Shown here piece by piece: positions 36,735-49,902 of a stretch of 64,000 nucleotides of DNA. Source of the stretch: Hybos culiciformis (taxonomy: Eukaryota > Arthropoda > Insecta > Diptera > Hybotidae); NCBI GenBank assembly GCA_964007475.1, contig OZ023273.1, forward strand, positions 34,284,436 through 34,348,435, read 5' to 3'. The notes under the pieces were generated by a model that saw only the letters and a program-made list of their open reading frames with translations, ran no database searches and was not told the origin of the DNA. The translations under genes were made by a program, and so were the position numbers. Position 1 is the first letter of the stretch. Every line of letters starts with the position of its first letter.

Positions 36735-39700
36735 CTAAATAAATAAATGAACTTTAGATTAAAAATTGTGTGTAGCATAAATATCGTTTTAAAAGCCATT
36801 CACCAATAGAAATAAAAAATTTGTATTTAATTGAAATAAATTATACTTTAAGTTTTTGAATGAAAATTTATCAAATTATTTAATCACATTATAATAGATT
36901 TAGTGATAAAAAAATTTGCAGACATTTTAATTAAAATATTCTTCTATTTCTGACTACTTAACAGCATGGTAAAATTAAAAATTAAATATTATTGAAAATT
37001 TAAACTTAATATTTTGTAAGCAATTTGCATTTGCAATTCGTTATTGTTCAAATCACTACAAAAATTTATTTTCATTTAAATTTCTCTATAAAACATTTTA
37101 TTACTAACAAACAACTATATACTGAAATATTATTTGAAATTATTACTCTGGATGAATATTAACTGCTTCAATGCATTTTATTCTATATCGGTAAATTTTA
37201 TTACGAAAAAAAAAAGTTTTTAATTTAGGTTTCAAGCAATTTGAAATGATTAAAATATTATTATCGAAGATTTCTCTCTTAATTCAAACCCAATTTAGAA
37301 GACTAGGTTTAAAATTAAATATTTCACGGAAGGTATAATCTCATATATTACAATGTGTTGTGATTATTTTTTTTTTGTACAATTATGCAAATTTTTTTTT
37401 TTTTGTTCTTTTTAATCAATAATTTCTTTCTTTAAAAATTCAATATTACGCGTTATAAAGTACTTTACTCACGATGACAAACACTAATATCAAAAAAATC
37501 GGAAATACCTTTGCATAGGAATGTTTAAGGTATTAATTAAAACAATCGATTTAGGTGATTAAAAATGTGTAACAAATCATATTTTCAATTTGATTTTTGG
37601 GTATCTTAGATGAATCGATGCTTTTTTTTAAATGCTAAAAGTGAGTGAGTAAAAGTAAGTGGTGATCCGCCGTGGTATTAAAAATGTCAGTGATGTCCTT
37701 TACTTTCTTCAATTTTATTTATTTTTTATTGAAAATTATGAAATAAAATCAAATAGTTACAGTATATACAATAATTGAACCCCAAAAACGAAAAACTCTT
37801 CATAAAAATGCGTACTGAGAATTTTTATAAATATAAAAAAAAATATTTACATAAAACTGACATAAACAATTTTTTTTTTATTCTTGAAATAAAAAAGGAT
37901 TCAAAATCAATAAATAAAAAAAATAAATGTTAACTATCATAAAATATTTTGCCTGCAAGGAAATGAAAAATATAAGCAAAATATTCAATATTTGTATTGA
38001 ATAAATAAATAAATAAATAAATAAGAAAAAAGAAAAAAATTATTTTTATATTTTGTTTACGGTTTATTGCGTTACTATTCGCCAAAGAATTTTGATCTTG
38101 TTTGAAAATATTTTTATTTCTTTTGAAAGCTAAAGGATTATTTGGATGATTGTTTACAATAAAATCATCGAAAGAAAAATATTTGCTTTCTTTGCTTTGT
38201 TTTTTTGCCATCATAAAGCAGAAAACATGAAAAAATGTTGTTTTCTTTTTTAATAGAAAATTCAATAACGGATCAAAAATTGTCAAAAATTATTTTTTAT
38301 CAGTTTCGAAGGATTCAAACAATGTCTAAATTGAATCGATAAGACTGAATCAAATGTGTTTAAATATTTTAGTAAAGTATAAGTAAATTACGTAGTTCGC
38401 TAAATTTGAAGTATTTGACATTTTTCAATGTTTTTGTTTTTATTGAAAAATACGTTTTAAGCATCCATTTTCGAGATCGATTATTTAATCAGGTTTTTTT
38501 AAATGTGAATGTAATACATAATATCTATGTGTCGTGTGTGATATAAAAGTAGTACCAATTAAATATACCATATAACTTAAAAAGTATATAATTAATAGAT
38601 TTTGGAGTTCTTTTGTAACACAATGTGGGATCTAAGACCATAAAGTATTCTCTTTTTTTTAATTAAGATATTAAATAAAAAAGTGAATAAATTAAATAAA
38701 AACACAGCTATATTCATCCTTTATCTTTCAGGATAAAAACCTTTCCAATTACGATGCAATAAAATTTATTTGAAAATAAATTAACTTTAAGTTGCTTGCT
38801 GCTGTGTAATTAAAAAATAAATAAAATAATATAAATACTTATATAATATATGTATGTATCTACACTGCTGGCTACCTATAAAATTACAAATTTTATTATA
38901 AATTTAATGTATATTATAAACATTTTCTTTACTTTTACGAGTTACTAGCAATTTTGCTAGTTATATGTAGACATTACACTACACTGTTGTTAACAATCTC
39001 TTTGTTAGCTAGATAAATACATAGAATATAAACCAAATAATTTAGAACTAGGGTTATCAATTAATGAGAAGTTGCCATGCAGAATATTAGTATGGACAAC
39101 TATCAAAATTAATTGCGTTTGTGTAATTATGTATGTATTCAATGTAGAAAAATTTTTGTTGATAAAAAGTAACTCCTCGTTAGAAATGGTGTTCTAGTAA
39201 AGATGAAGGGAGAAATAAATTGAACAGAAATAAGACATAGATAAAAAAAAACTAATTATTTGCTTGATTATTATGATTATTAAATATTAAATAAGGTAAA
39301 AGTAATTTATAACAAATTGGTAACAAAAATTGAAAATGAAATATTCTGTATCATAAAGGAAATAATATTATATTCTTAATTGGTTTCTACCTTAATGATA
39401 TTGTATTTCCAATTTTCTTAAAATTATTGAAATATTTCAAGGATGAATCCTTTATGCAGTGTTCTTACATTTGAAGGAAAAAACTTCACGTTCTCTAAAT
39501 AATTTTCGCTAACAAAGCAGCTTTTCTTAAAATGACATTACTTTTTAAATTAGCCAGAAATAAATAAAAAGTATATCCCGGAAGCCGGAATGAAAGTTTT
39601 AAGAAATAAAATAAATACACATATTCATCTGATAATTTAATAATAAGATTTTATTTTCAATCTAACGAAAATTCATAAAAAGCAATTATTCGTAATGTAT

Positions 39701-41150
39701 TTTAAAAATATGTATAAATGTAATTGATTGGTAGTTAGCATTTTGTTTAATGGTTGTCTAAAAATAGATCTACATACATATAGGTACGTACTTCTTAATA
39801 TAAGAATTACCTTTATATTTTTTCCCATTAACTATAAAGAAATTGATGTGAAAATTTTCAGAAAAAAAAAGGACAAATAAAAGAAAAAGCACATTCAGGA
39901 AAAATCTAAATGTAAAAAGGATGAAAAAAAAGCGAACCATAATTAAATGTTCATTTGCAAAGTAAATTCATGGTCATTATTTTTATGTTTAATTGACGCA
40001 ATATTTTTTTCAATTTATTTCATTTTCTTTTCTTTTACATATTTTTTTTCCATATTTAGGAGAAGAAAGAAACATTTAAGGAATTAATTTTTAAGCTCTT
40101 CTAAATTAAGGCTAATATTATTATTTTTTTGTTTTGGGTAAAGAAGCAACAAGTTTTCTAGACTTAGTGAGATGTCCTTAAAAATAAATAAATGAAATCT
40201 TATTTTACCATTAAGGTCTACTTTTTTATTTTATTTAATGAAGGATATTTTTGCAAAAATCACCTGGTTTGAGTGAAAAAGTTTTTATTTTCAATTATGA
40301 ACTGAATTGGTTTTTTTTTTTAAATAAAGAAATATATAGGTAATTAATGTTTCCTGAATCGTTTAAATTTAAGTTAAGGTTTTTTTTTTGTTGAGTTAAG
40401 AAATAATGGCATTGTCTAAAGTGTGATTTAATCGCATAGTAGCTCAACTTGTATGATAAAAAATAAACTTCTTTTGCAAGAAGTATAAATATATAATCAT
40501 TTTGAAATAATTATTATTTCTAACAAAATTTGAGTTGAGTTTGTTATTAACAGTAAGATCTATGTGGCGCCATTACTCCTTTCAATTTGAATATTTTTGA
40601 CTTGATGGCTTAATGGAATTCAATTCCTTTTTTCTGGAATTTCTCTTCTTTATACTTAATACTTAAGAGAAAATTAAAATAATATTTTTAGATGTTAAAT
40701 TTAATTGTATTTTTATTATATAATCCTATTTTATTATTTTAATAAAAGAAATTTTTATTTTTAACTCTATCATATAAAAGTAATGTAGGTAATTGTAATT
40801 AAAATAAATGATGAAACATAAAAATTTTTATTTTTATTAGATTTAAAATTTAATAATTACAATACTATTAGATTGACTTTGTCTACAGAATATTGCCCAA
40901 GTTTATATAAATGAAACTCACTTCTGGGAGTCTATAAATTTTTTTTAAACTGCATGGGCCCTAATAGAGAGATGTTCTTTTAGATCATATGGAATACTTT
41001 TCATATGTTTTTAAATATATCTTGTAAATTTTGTGATTAAATAGAAGAATTGAGACTAAAATCAAAAATTTTACCAAACTGTCTCAATTAAAAAATATTC
41101 CTGGAACTTTTTTTTTTCAATAAGTATCCTTTTATAGAAAATGACGCGTT
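36735..41150. other. AT-rich DNA, no supported gene
   Basis: A minus frame at 37930-38286 contains SKYFSFDDFIVNNHPNNPLA and basic flanks, then runs into an AAAT microsatellite (38000-38024). It could include an exon with a possible GTAAAC donor after NAINR, but support is thin. At 37455-37500 (minus) a leader-like VFPIFLILVFVI stretch ends at GTGAGT but has no in-frame Met. Confidence 0.4.
38000..38024. repeat. AAAT microsatellite
   Basis: Six consecutive AAAT units on the plus strand. Confidence 0.85.
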
Positions 41151-41214
41151 TCAACACTTTCAGCCGCCAGGAAATTAGATGCAAAATAATTAGTTGAGTT
41201 GGGGGTGTATCTTA

Positions 41215-41680
41215 AACACCACTGCACTTAAAGGCAATAAATTGCCATGAAAACTTTACCATCACTCTCACGTACATGCTAATATTAGAGGAGAGGGCTC
41301 GATAAGAAGCATGCAATGGAAAATTAATATAACCACCAAACGATGCTCAAATCAAGCATCAGAAAAAAAACATTAAGAACACTAAGAACAAGTCTTGTTT
41401 CTGATAAATAACGAAATCACTAGTGACATAACACATAACACAAAGAATAGTTTCTCTAGTAAAAAATTTTAAAGGAAGAGAGTGAATATAAGAAGAAAGA
41501 GTAAATTAAACAAAAAATTAAGATAAAATTTAAATATTAATTAAAGTCTTATAATGTTATTAGAGAAAAAAGAATTAGTGTTTAAGGGATACCTTAGAGA
41601 TATTAAGGTCAAAAACATGATGAGGTTTAATGTATAACAGGCGAGGCGGTCTCGTACTTATAATATCTACTAGAACAAAG
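41215..41680 (+). repeat. Dispersed repeat, copy 2
   Basis: Aligns with 16286-16680 in the same order (AAACTTTACCATCACTCT, TACATGCTAATAT, GGAGAGGGCTC, ATGCAATGGAAAATTAA, CGATGCTCAAATCAA). It may extend left to 41150 and right to the GGCGAGGCGGTCTCG patch at 41640. Coding content is absent or destroyed. Confidence 0.6.
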
Positions 41681-42198
41681 AGTTTTCTGAAGTTTTAAAA
41701 ATATAAAATTTCCCTTTTCTTAAAAATATAATAAAATGAATTAAAAAAAAAGTAAATAAAATGTTATAATACATATATAATATAAAATGTTTTTTTTTTG
41801 AAAATTGAATAATAAAATTATTGTTCTGCTCTCATTCAAAATATTTTACATTAAAATTATATTATTTTCAATGATGTACTTTGAAGTTGTAAGTCATGTA
41901 AATTAAATCACTGATGAATTGAAATTGATTTATTTCAAAATCTTGAATGCATTATTAAATCAAATTCAAGACGTGTTAGGAATAAATCATTAAAAAAAAA
42001 ACAACAAAATTCAATAGAATATTTTTATTTAAAGATAATAAAAAATAAATTTTAAAAATATTCTATATAATAAACAAAAAAAAATTATACATAAATACAG
42101 ATATATTCCAAATAAAATAAATTAGATGCAATGAAGATATAGAGTAAACTGTTTAATTCATTTTTGTTTAAAAATTAATATTTACAATTCTTTAGAGC

Positions 42199-42320
42199 TT
42201 TAGATTAAAAAACAAAAAGTTCAAGTCAAAGATTGCCGAAAATTACAGACCTTCCATGTCAATTGTCAACATATACGGTAAGCAAAATATAATAATTCTT
42301 TCTTCAGTTTTAGATAACTA
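42199..42320 (+). pseudogene. Tiny fragment of a non-LTR reverse transcriptase
   Basis: A short open stretch reads FKSKIAENYRPSMSIVNIYG followed by K, then stops. The ENYRPxSxxNxxGK pattern is the conserved early motif of LINE reverse transcriptases. Nothing else of the element is recognisable nearby, so this is a remnant. Confidence 0.5.
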
Positions 42321-42329
42321 AAATTAATT

Positions 42330-43400
42330 TAATTCTGATCTCATCAGTGGCCGATGAGATTCTAATTTTGAAAAGAACTCATTTATTATTTTTATTTGCT
42401 TTTGCAAATTTATTTGTTGCAGCTGGATGAATTTATTGCAATAAAATGTTTTGATCAGCATCTTTCAAATTATTATCAAATTACTTTTTGATATTCATAT
42501 CTGTTTCTGATATAAAAATCAAAACTATATACCTAAATCTTTTTTATGACTCGCTTAAATTATTTTCATAGTGTTTTGAATTCATATATGTATACCGTAA
42601 ATTCTAAAGATATGTTGTTTTTTTTTATTACATTTATCTAATAAAACTTAATTTTTGTAAAATATATATAGTATACTATTTTTTCTTTTTATTTTAAATT
42701 GCTGAAATAAAAGTTTTTCGTTGAATATGGAAAATAGAATGCAATCAAATTTTAATTGATGCACACTTTTTATGATTTTTTTATTTCTATGTTTTTTTTT
42801 TATATTTTTCTGACAAAATATATTATATTAAAGTAATTAAATTTTTTTTTTAAATGTTTTACAATAAATTTTGGACCATTTGAAAGAATTGAAGCGAATC
42901 AGCAAAAACAATTCTTTTTTTTTTTTTTGAATAAAAATTACAAATGTCCAGTGGTATATTTCAATAAAAATAAAATAAATAATAATAAAAAAAAAAAAAA
43001 AATTAATGAAAAATAGTGTGCCAAAAGCAACAATTTAAAACATAAAATATTAAACAAAAATTATTTTCACTTATGTGTAGTTCTAAATTCTTTTTATGTA
43101 AATTCAAGTTGAAAAATAAAATTTATGGTATATTTTTCTGTCTAGGAATTATGTACTTGAACAATTTATTTTTTATATTTTATTAAATTCTTTTTTTTTT
43201 TAGCAATTTTATTTTCCTTTAAAATATCATAAATTAAAAACCAAGCGCAAAACATAAAAAAAAATTTTGACCATGTATATTCTTTTCCTTTTTGACACAG
43301 TAACTTAAAAGTCAATTTTAAAGTGTAAATGGAAAGTAAGTCTTTTAGTTATCCCGGTTTTTTGGCTATTAAAATATGTCTTGTAGGGTTTAAAACGTAA
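42330..43400. other. AT-rich DNA, nothing recognised
   Basis: Long poly-T and poly-A runs only. Confidence 0.6.
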
Positions 43401-43404
43401 TTGT

Positions 43405-43470
43405 TTGCTACGACAGAATGAATGGTAGAGCGACTAGACAATCTATACTTTCGATCCTGTGAGAAATATT
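43405..43470 (+). ncRNA. Degenerate tRNA-like or SINE-head sequence
   Basis: AATGGTAGAGCG (box A-like) is followed about 15 bases later by CTTTCGATCC (box B-like with a base missing). The spacing is roughly that of a short tRNA, but no clean acceptor stem or anticodon loop forms. At best it is a decayed tRNA or SINE promoter. Confidence 0.25.
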
Positions 43471-45780
43471 ATTATATATTTTCGCAATTTAACCGACTGC
43501 AACTTTTTTAGTTAGTGACTATTTAAATTCAATATTAAATTTTTTTAAATAAAATTTCAATAAAATGTTTTCGCATGTACATTTAGTTTAAAATAACCAC
43601 TATTAATAAAAAAAAAAAAAAACTATATTCATCCCATGTACATAAAAATGTCATAAAAAAAAGTAATAAAGGACACTCTTTGCCATAAAAATCAACAAAA
43701 AAAAAAAGAGCTTTCATAATGATATATTATGTTGAAAGCTGATACAATTTAACCCCGTCATAATATGAGAATAAAGCATCTTTCAATAGTTTTTAACTCT
43801 TTTTTCTTGTTTTTTTTACATCTTGTTATTTAGATAAAATTCAAAAACATATTGCTTCTGGGGTTTTCATCATCAGTTCAAAATAACCACGTACTTTCAA
43901 CATATAAAAAAAAAATGAAGCACTTTGGACATAAATTATATATAATTTTTTTTTTGTTCATTTTGTATAATTTTTGTATTTATAATAATGAAAGAACTTA
44001 TTTACGGACAAAAAATTGTTTTTTTTTTTAAATAGATTATTTAATTTTTTATGTAGTCTGGCATATATTGAGTTCAGCATAATATATCTAAACTAGTTGA
44101 AGCTTAGACATTATGGAAAAAGTAAACTATTATTCTTTAAAAATGTAAGTAGTTTTGAGCGGACGTGTTGATAAACTAATTTATCAACACGTTTAACATT
44201 ATCTTATCATAATATCATAAATCATAATATCATAACACGTTTGACACAATGTTATCACAATCATTGATCATTTTGAAAAAGTATTCCAATCAACCTAATT
44301 TTCATTATTTGAGTTCTAAAAATAGTGGAGACAATAAATTTTCGTAAATAAGGTTGTGATATTTTCTCGCAAAACTATTTTGGTTCAAATAATAAACTCT
44401 ATTTCATATTATTGTAAAAGCATTTTTGTCTAAGAGGGTTGATTAAATAAAGGATAGTATAATCTGAAGAAGCGTATACTCTAGGAACTTAGCCAAAATG
44501 TGACAGATTCTTAAAAATACACATAAATTCATATTGAACCGAATATACTTGGAGGTAAAAGGTTAAAAACAAATTAAACTTTTAAAAATAAAAATTTACA
44601 ATACAAAATACACTTTTCGTCAATGAATAAATTTTTGTTCATATGGCTTCACTCTAATTCGAATTTTAATTAAATATTTAGAATAGAAAATTTGCAAAAA
44701 AATAAAAATAAAACAAATTAGCCTTGTTAACAATTTTGTTACCATTTTAACTCCCCTTAAGCTTTTTACATTCAAAAATAAAATTTATTTATTACATTTT
44801 CATAAAAATACAAAAATTATATCTATTTTCATTCGAAGATAGATTTGCTTCCCTGAAGTAGTTTTGTACAAGATTAGAAATATTTGTTTTTCATTCATAA
44901 AAAATAATGTTAAACACTTAAAAAAACGAGAAAAAAAAATACGAAAATGATTAGGAGAATTCAATAATTTCTAGATGTAACAAAAATTGAAAAGATATTT
45001 ATGAAACTGTTTGACTTAAATTTACACTTTAATTAAATATTTTGGTAAATATGGCGATTCAGAGATTTAAGTTTTCTATTTTAATAATTATATTAATTAA
45101 TAAAATTGTTAAATAAAATTTTAAAATTTTGCCAGTGTTTTTACGAGAAACTATTCAAACAAATTTTTCTTCCCAAAATGTTACGAAGAAGAATTATTCA
45201 TCATTTAACATAAATTGTCCAATCAAGATATCGTAGATACGATCCAAATTTTAATGGTCATGATAATTTTCTAACAATTGATACAATATTACCAAGATTT
45301 TTTATAACGATATAATTATGTGATGGTTATATATTCTTGCTATCTCAATAGAAAATATTTTTTTTTTCTAGGTGTAGAATATATATAACTTAGAAACAAA
45401 AATGTAAATTTATACAAATTTATATTCAACATTTTAGTAAAAGACATGGATTTATAGAATTGCATAAAATTTACATCATTCTAAAGAATCTTCTTCATTC
45501 ACTTCTTTAAGAAAGAGAAAAATTCATGCCATTTATTTCCCTACATACATAATATCCTTGATATTGCATACATAAAATATTTTTATCTGTGTATCTTTGG
45601 GAGTAGTAAAATATTTGTTGCCTTCTAAGCATTAACCCAACAAATTATGCAAACTTAAATAAATCATTTTTTGGTGTCCTAAGGACAAAGTCTCCATTAT
45701 TTTTGTGTCATATCCGTGTAGTCAAATCATTCAAATTGATTGATGTCGAAAATTTTTTCTAATTTTTTTTTTTTATTTTT
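43471..45780. other. AT-rich DNA with one strong hairpin
   Basis: No gene. At 44163-44192 ACGTGTTGATAAA and TTTATCAACACGT form a perfect 13-bp stem with a CTAA loop, followed by two copies of ATCATAATATCATAA. Confidence 0.55.
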
Positions 45781-45781
45781 A

Positions 45782-46412
45782 ACTAGTAGAAATACCCGTC
45801 TTCGCACGTTAGTCCCGAATTTATATTAATATCAAAACATTTTAATCCAGATTTTGTGCACTAAAAAAAATTTTCAAAATTTGTTAAATAGCCACTTCCC
45901 CGGTGCCTTAACACATCCAGTCTTCTAAATAGTCGATTCGCTATAATATTTTATCGGAATATACCCAAATTGCAAAACCGGCTTCTAAGGTATACCCGTC
46001 GGTCCCTCGGAACAAAAATTTCTAGTACTCTATAACCTTCTCTAGGCTCCTAATTTTAAAAATTTCGAAATTTGTTGTATATCCCTCCAATTGAGCTCTG
46101 GGACAAGGGTTGCTGGCATTTCAGTATCCAGTTTTTTAAATAGGCTTTTCGGGTCCAACGCTACAACATTTTATCGGAATATACCTAAATTGCAAAATCG
46201 GCTTCTAAGGTAGCCCCTCGCCGGAGCCTCGGATAAAATTTTCTAGTACCCTGTAACCATCTCGGGCCCCAATGATACTTAAGTTCAAAATTTCAGCCAA
46301 ATCGGTCCAGCGGTTTAGGCGTGATTGAGGACAGAGAAATAGAGAAACAAAGAAACAGAGAAACAGAGAAACACAGAAACAGAGAATTTTCATTTTTATA
46401 TACATATTAGAT
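45782..46412 (+). mobile_element. Interspersed element with ACAGAGAA-rich end, copy 1, internally duplicated
   Basis: Starts ACTAGTAGAAATACCCGTCT and ends with repeated GAAACAGAGAAAC, then GAGAATTTTCATTTTTATAT. The end contains AAATCGGTCCAGCGGTTTAG and GCGTGATTGAGGACAG, resembling the 3' part of a family widespread in insects. A block of about 200 bp (TTTTATCGGAATATACC ... TTTCTAGTAC) is duplicated inside. Its G+C is far above background. Open frames here are incidental. Confidence 0.65.
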
Positions 46413-47548
46413 TTCCAGTGAAAAGTGAATACGATAAATTAAGAACTAAATGTTTTCAATGATTAACTGTCCTATGATTGACTAACTCAGAACTTAGCAA
46501 TTGTTAAAAACTTAAAAAAAAAAAATTTATCTGTCCTTGAGACAGATATATTTTCAAGGCAATTTCTTCTAAAATTAAGAAAAGAATTTTGCTGAAAATT
46601 TTGTTTGTCGTTCGTTAAACAATATTATACTATGTGTTCCTTGAAACAAAAACTATAACTTTTTCATGAATAACTTTTACAAGATGTAATTTTTGTTTTA
46701 TTTATTTTGAATGGTATTTGTAACTCTTGCTCTTTTTGACTCTAATAGTACTTTCAAAGCTTATCATGACTTTAGGTTAGAATATTATATTATTGAAATT
46801 TATATCCAAATTAAAGTGTAAGAATTATTTAATTTAATATTTAATTTAGAACTTCGAATTTTTCACAAATCTAACAGAATTGTTATGTGAAAGGTGTATT
46901 TTATGTCATTGTCAAAATTTATGCAGGATTTTTGTTATTTTATATATTTCATATAAGATGATCAATAAGGTTTAAAGATTATGTTCTTTTACGAACAAAA
47001 TTGCTATAAGTAAAAAAGGTAAGTATCAACAACTGAAAATGTTAGGTCAATGTTAACAGTTTATTTCATTATGCTTACTCTATCAAGTTATTTTATTCTA
47101 AATTCTTTTTTAACATTAAAAGAAAATTGCTGACTTAAAAATTAGAACATAATGTATTTTTAAAACATAAAAACCATAAATTTAACATTTTTTTTTTTTT
47201 TTTTTGGAATCTTATTCCAATATATTTTTAGATAAAATTAGAATTATTGAACTCATAAAATAAAAGATAATATAAAAGTGTGTACATTTTAAGTCCAAAT
47301 ACGATTTATGTAGTAGCTAGTGGTTTTTTTTCAACTGATTATTGCATTTAGTATTGTTTATAAGTGTTGAAGAGAATATGATTGGTTGCACAAATATTTA
47401 TTTATTTATTTTTAGAACAGAGAAAAATTTAAGGGATATTTTAGTTCTGAATTTCGTTTATTTTTGGAACTTTTTCAAGGGTAAAATTAAACTTATCTAT
47501 GTAGTCCCAAGAATAAAAAAAAAAAAAAGAGCTGTCATGGGACACCAG
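46413..47548. other. AT-rich DNA, nothing recognised
   Basis: The plus frame 47342-47560 is not supported and overlaps the edge of the next element. Confidence 0.5.
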
Positions 47549-49902
47549 ATTGGAACGTAGTTCCTTAGCGTACATATAAGTAATTTTCATTTTTTATCAA
47601 TTCAAAATTTTATTAATTTAAAAAGAAACTTTTTTCTACTTTTCCCAGTTTTCTCTAATTTTGCATTTTTTTCATTTAAAGAAACCTTTTTTAAGGAGCA
47701 ATTTTAGACTGTTTTTTCGAATTTCGAAGATCTTTTTTGACATCGAAAATTCAAAAAGCTAAAACTAAGAGTCTGTTCACTTATTATTTTACTTCTTAAA
47801 ATTCTGCAAAGGGAAATTTTAAATTTCCCATAACAAACTAAATTTGTAGGTCTACTTTTAAGTGAATTCAAAAACTAAAATTGTATAGAAAAGAAAAAAG
47901 CGGCAAAAATGGGTAAGAAAATTCAGTCGGTCACGTATTATTAAAAGTTTTTGATTTCAGTCAGCCAAATATTATTTTATAAGTAGTTGATTTTAGCAGA
48001 TTATACAGAATGCAGAAAATTACGTCCTCAATTTAGAAATTGTGACTCTAAGTTTATCAATTTTCATACAACGTTCAATAAAAAACTATTACTATTTGCC
48101 GCGAGAGGGACTGTTTATTTGCCGCGAAATGGACTGTTTACATTTTATCAAATCATATAAAATGCGACGGCGTCGACTCATTATTTAAACTTTAAAAAAA
48201 TTAACAGGTATCGTTAATATTGACTGTTTTGACAACCCATTTATTTAAATTTTTTCACCCATAAGTATGTGCCTGTGAATACTTATAAATTTAAATTTTT
48301 TGTTTTTGTTGTTTTTGCAACACAAAAAAAAAAAAATATCATAAGCCAAAATGGCAAAGTATCGAAATATTTAACGCCAGCAGCGATTTGGCTTGCCTTG
48401 GTACCGAATAGCGCCTTTATATTGGCAAAATAATACTGACAAAATTATACAAGATTTTTATTAACATTGAAATTAGTATGAAAATCTAAATTTTATTTGA
48501 ACTATAAAATATTAATTAGTTAATAATAAAAAATTAATATTTAATAAATATTTTATTTTATAAATATTTTATAAATTGAAATAACATTTAAGTTTATCAA
48601 TTTTCATACAAAGTTCAATAAAAAATACAAGAGCCGGCGGGACGTTTGATAGATGTGAAACATCGGAATTATTTTGTACAGAAAAGAAAACTTAAAAAAA
48701 ATTAACAGGTATCGTTAATATACTTATAAATTTTAATTTTTTGTTTTTGTTGTTTTTGCAACACAAAAAAAAACAATTGTCAGCCGTGGCAAAGAATCGA
48801 AATATCTAACGCCGGCAGACGACTTGACTTGACTTGGTACCGAATAGCGCCTTTATATTGACAAAATTATACAAAATTTATATTTATTTACATTGAAATT
48901 AGTATGAAAATCTAAATTTTATTTGAAATATAAAATATTAATTAGTTAATAATAAAAAAAATAATATTTTCTAAGTATTTTATTAATATTTTATAAAATC
49001 AAATAAAATTTAAGTTTTCATCAAATCATATAAAATGCGACGGCGTCGACTCATTATTTAAACTTTAAAAAAATTAACAGGTATCGTTAATTTACTTATA
49101 AATTTTAATTTTTTGTTTTTGTTGTTTACAACACAAAAAAAAACAAATATCATAGCCAAAATGGCAAAGTATCGAAATATCTAACGCCGGCAGATGACTT
49201 GACTTGCCTTGGTACCGAATAGCGCCTTATATTGGCAAAATAATACTGACAAAATTATACAAGATTTTTATTAACATTGAAATTAGTATGAAAATCTAAA
49301 TTTTATTTGAACTATAAAATATTAATTAGTTAATAATAAAAAATTAATATTTACTAAATATTTTATTTTATAAATATTTTATAAATTGAAATAAAATTTA
49401 AGTTTATCAATTTTCATACAAAGTTCAATAAAAATAGAAGAGCCTTCGGGACGTTTGATAGATGTGAAACATCGGAATTATTTTGTACAGATAATATTGA
49501 TAGATAACTTTGATAGAATTTTGGATTTTAATTTTATAAATTTCATTGGATGTTTACTATTCTTTTTGTTTTATTTCTATTAATTATTAATGCAAACCAA
49601 AGAACACAATATTTATTAAAATACCTAAAAAAATATAATAAAAATATAATAATTTTTTTTAACTTTTTTTTTTGTTTATCATGTACCGGCAGACGTCGAC
49701 GCGATCATATTATTGGTCGCTGCGTCTTAGCAGCGATATTTTCAAAATTTTTTGGAACTGCTGCTAAAAAAAAAATCATTGCTCGCTCAAAATCTATGAT
49801 CGCGTCGGCGTGTGTACCGACACTATGTACTGACACTAAAGTGTTCAAATTTTTAATAAATTTTCCCATAAGAGCGTAGAATAAGGAACTACGTTCCAAA
49901 AA
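47549..49902. mobile_element. 2.35-kb element with exact 18-bp terminal inverted repeats
   Basis: TTGGAACGTAGTTCCTTA near 47549 and its exact reverse complement TAAGGAACTACGTTCCAA near 49885 bound the region. Each end itself contains the palindrome GGAAC-GTA-GTTCC. The interior holds three copies of a 370-500 bp unit and a G+C-rich right end with inverted GTACCGGCAGACG.../CGTCGGCGTGTGTAC blocks (about 49684-49825). No transposase frame was found. No clear target duplication was seen, so family and exact ends are open. Confidence 0.6.
48052..49490. repeat. Three imperfect tandem units inside the 2.35-kb element
   Basis: TTAACAGGTATCGTTAAT recurs at 48201, 48702 and 49074. ATCGAAATATYTAACGCC recurs at 48361, 48797 and 49171. 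A further block (TTTATCAATTTTCATACAA ... GTGAAACATCGG) recurs near 48593 and 49403. Unit lengths differ because of internal gains and losses. Confidence 0.8.

Noticed and set aside
37930..38286. 118-codon minus frame
   Set aside because: Long for this DNA and partly protein-like, but its C-terminal part is a microsatellite and no start, splice or domain supports it; kept only as a note.
46205..46405. Minus-strand frame with repeated CVSLFLC-type residues
   Set aside because: Translation of the ACAGAGAA repeat at the end of a mobile element.
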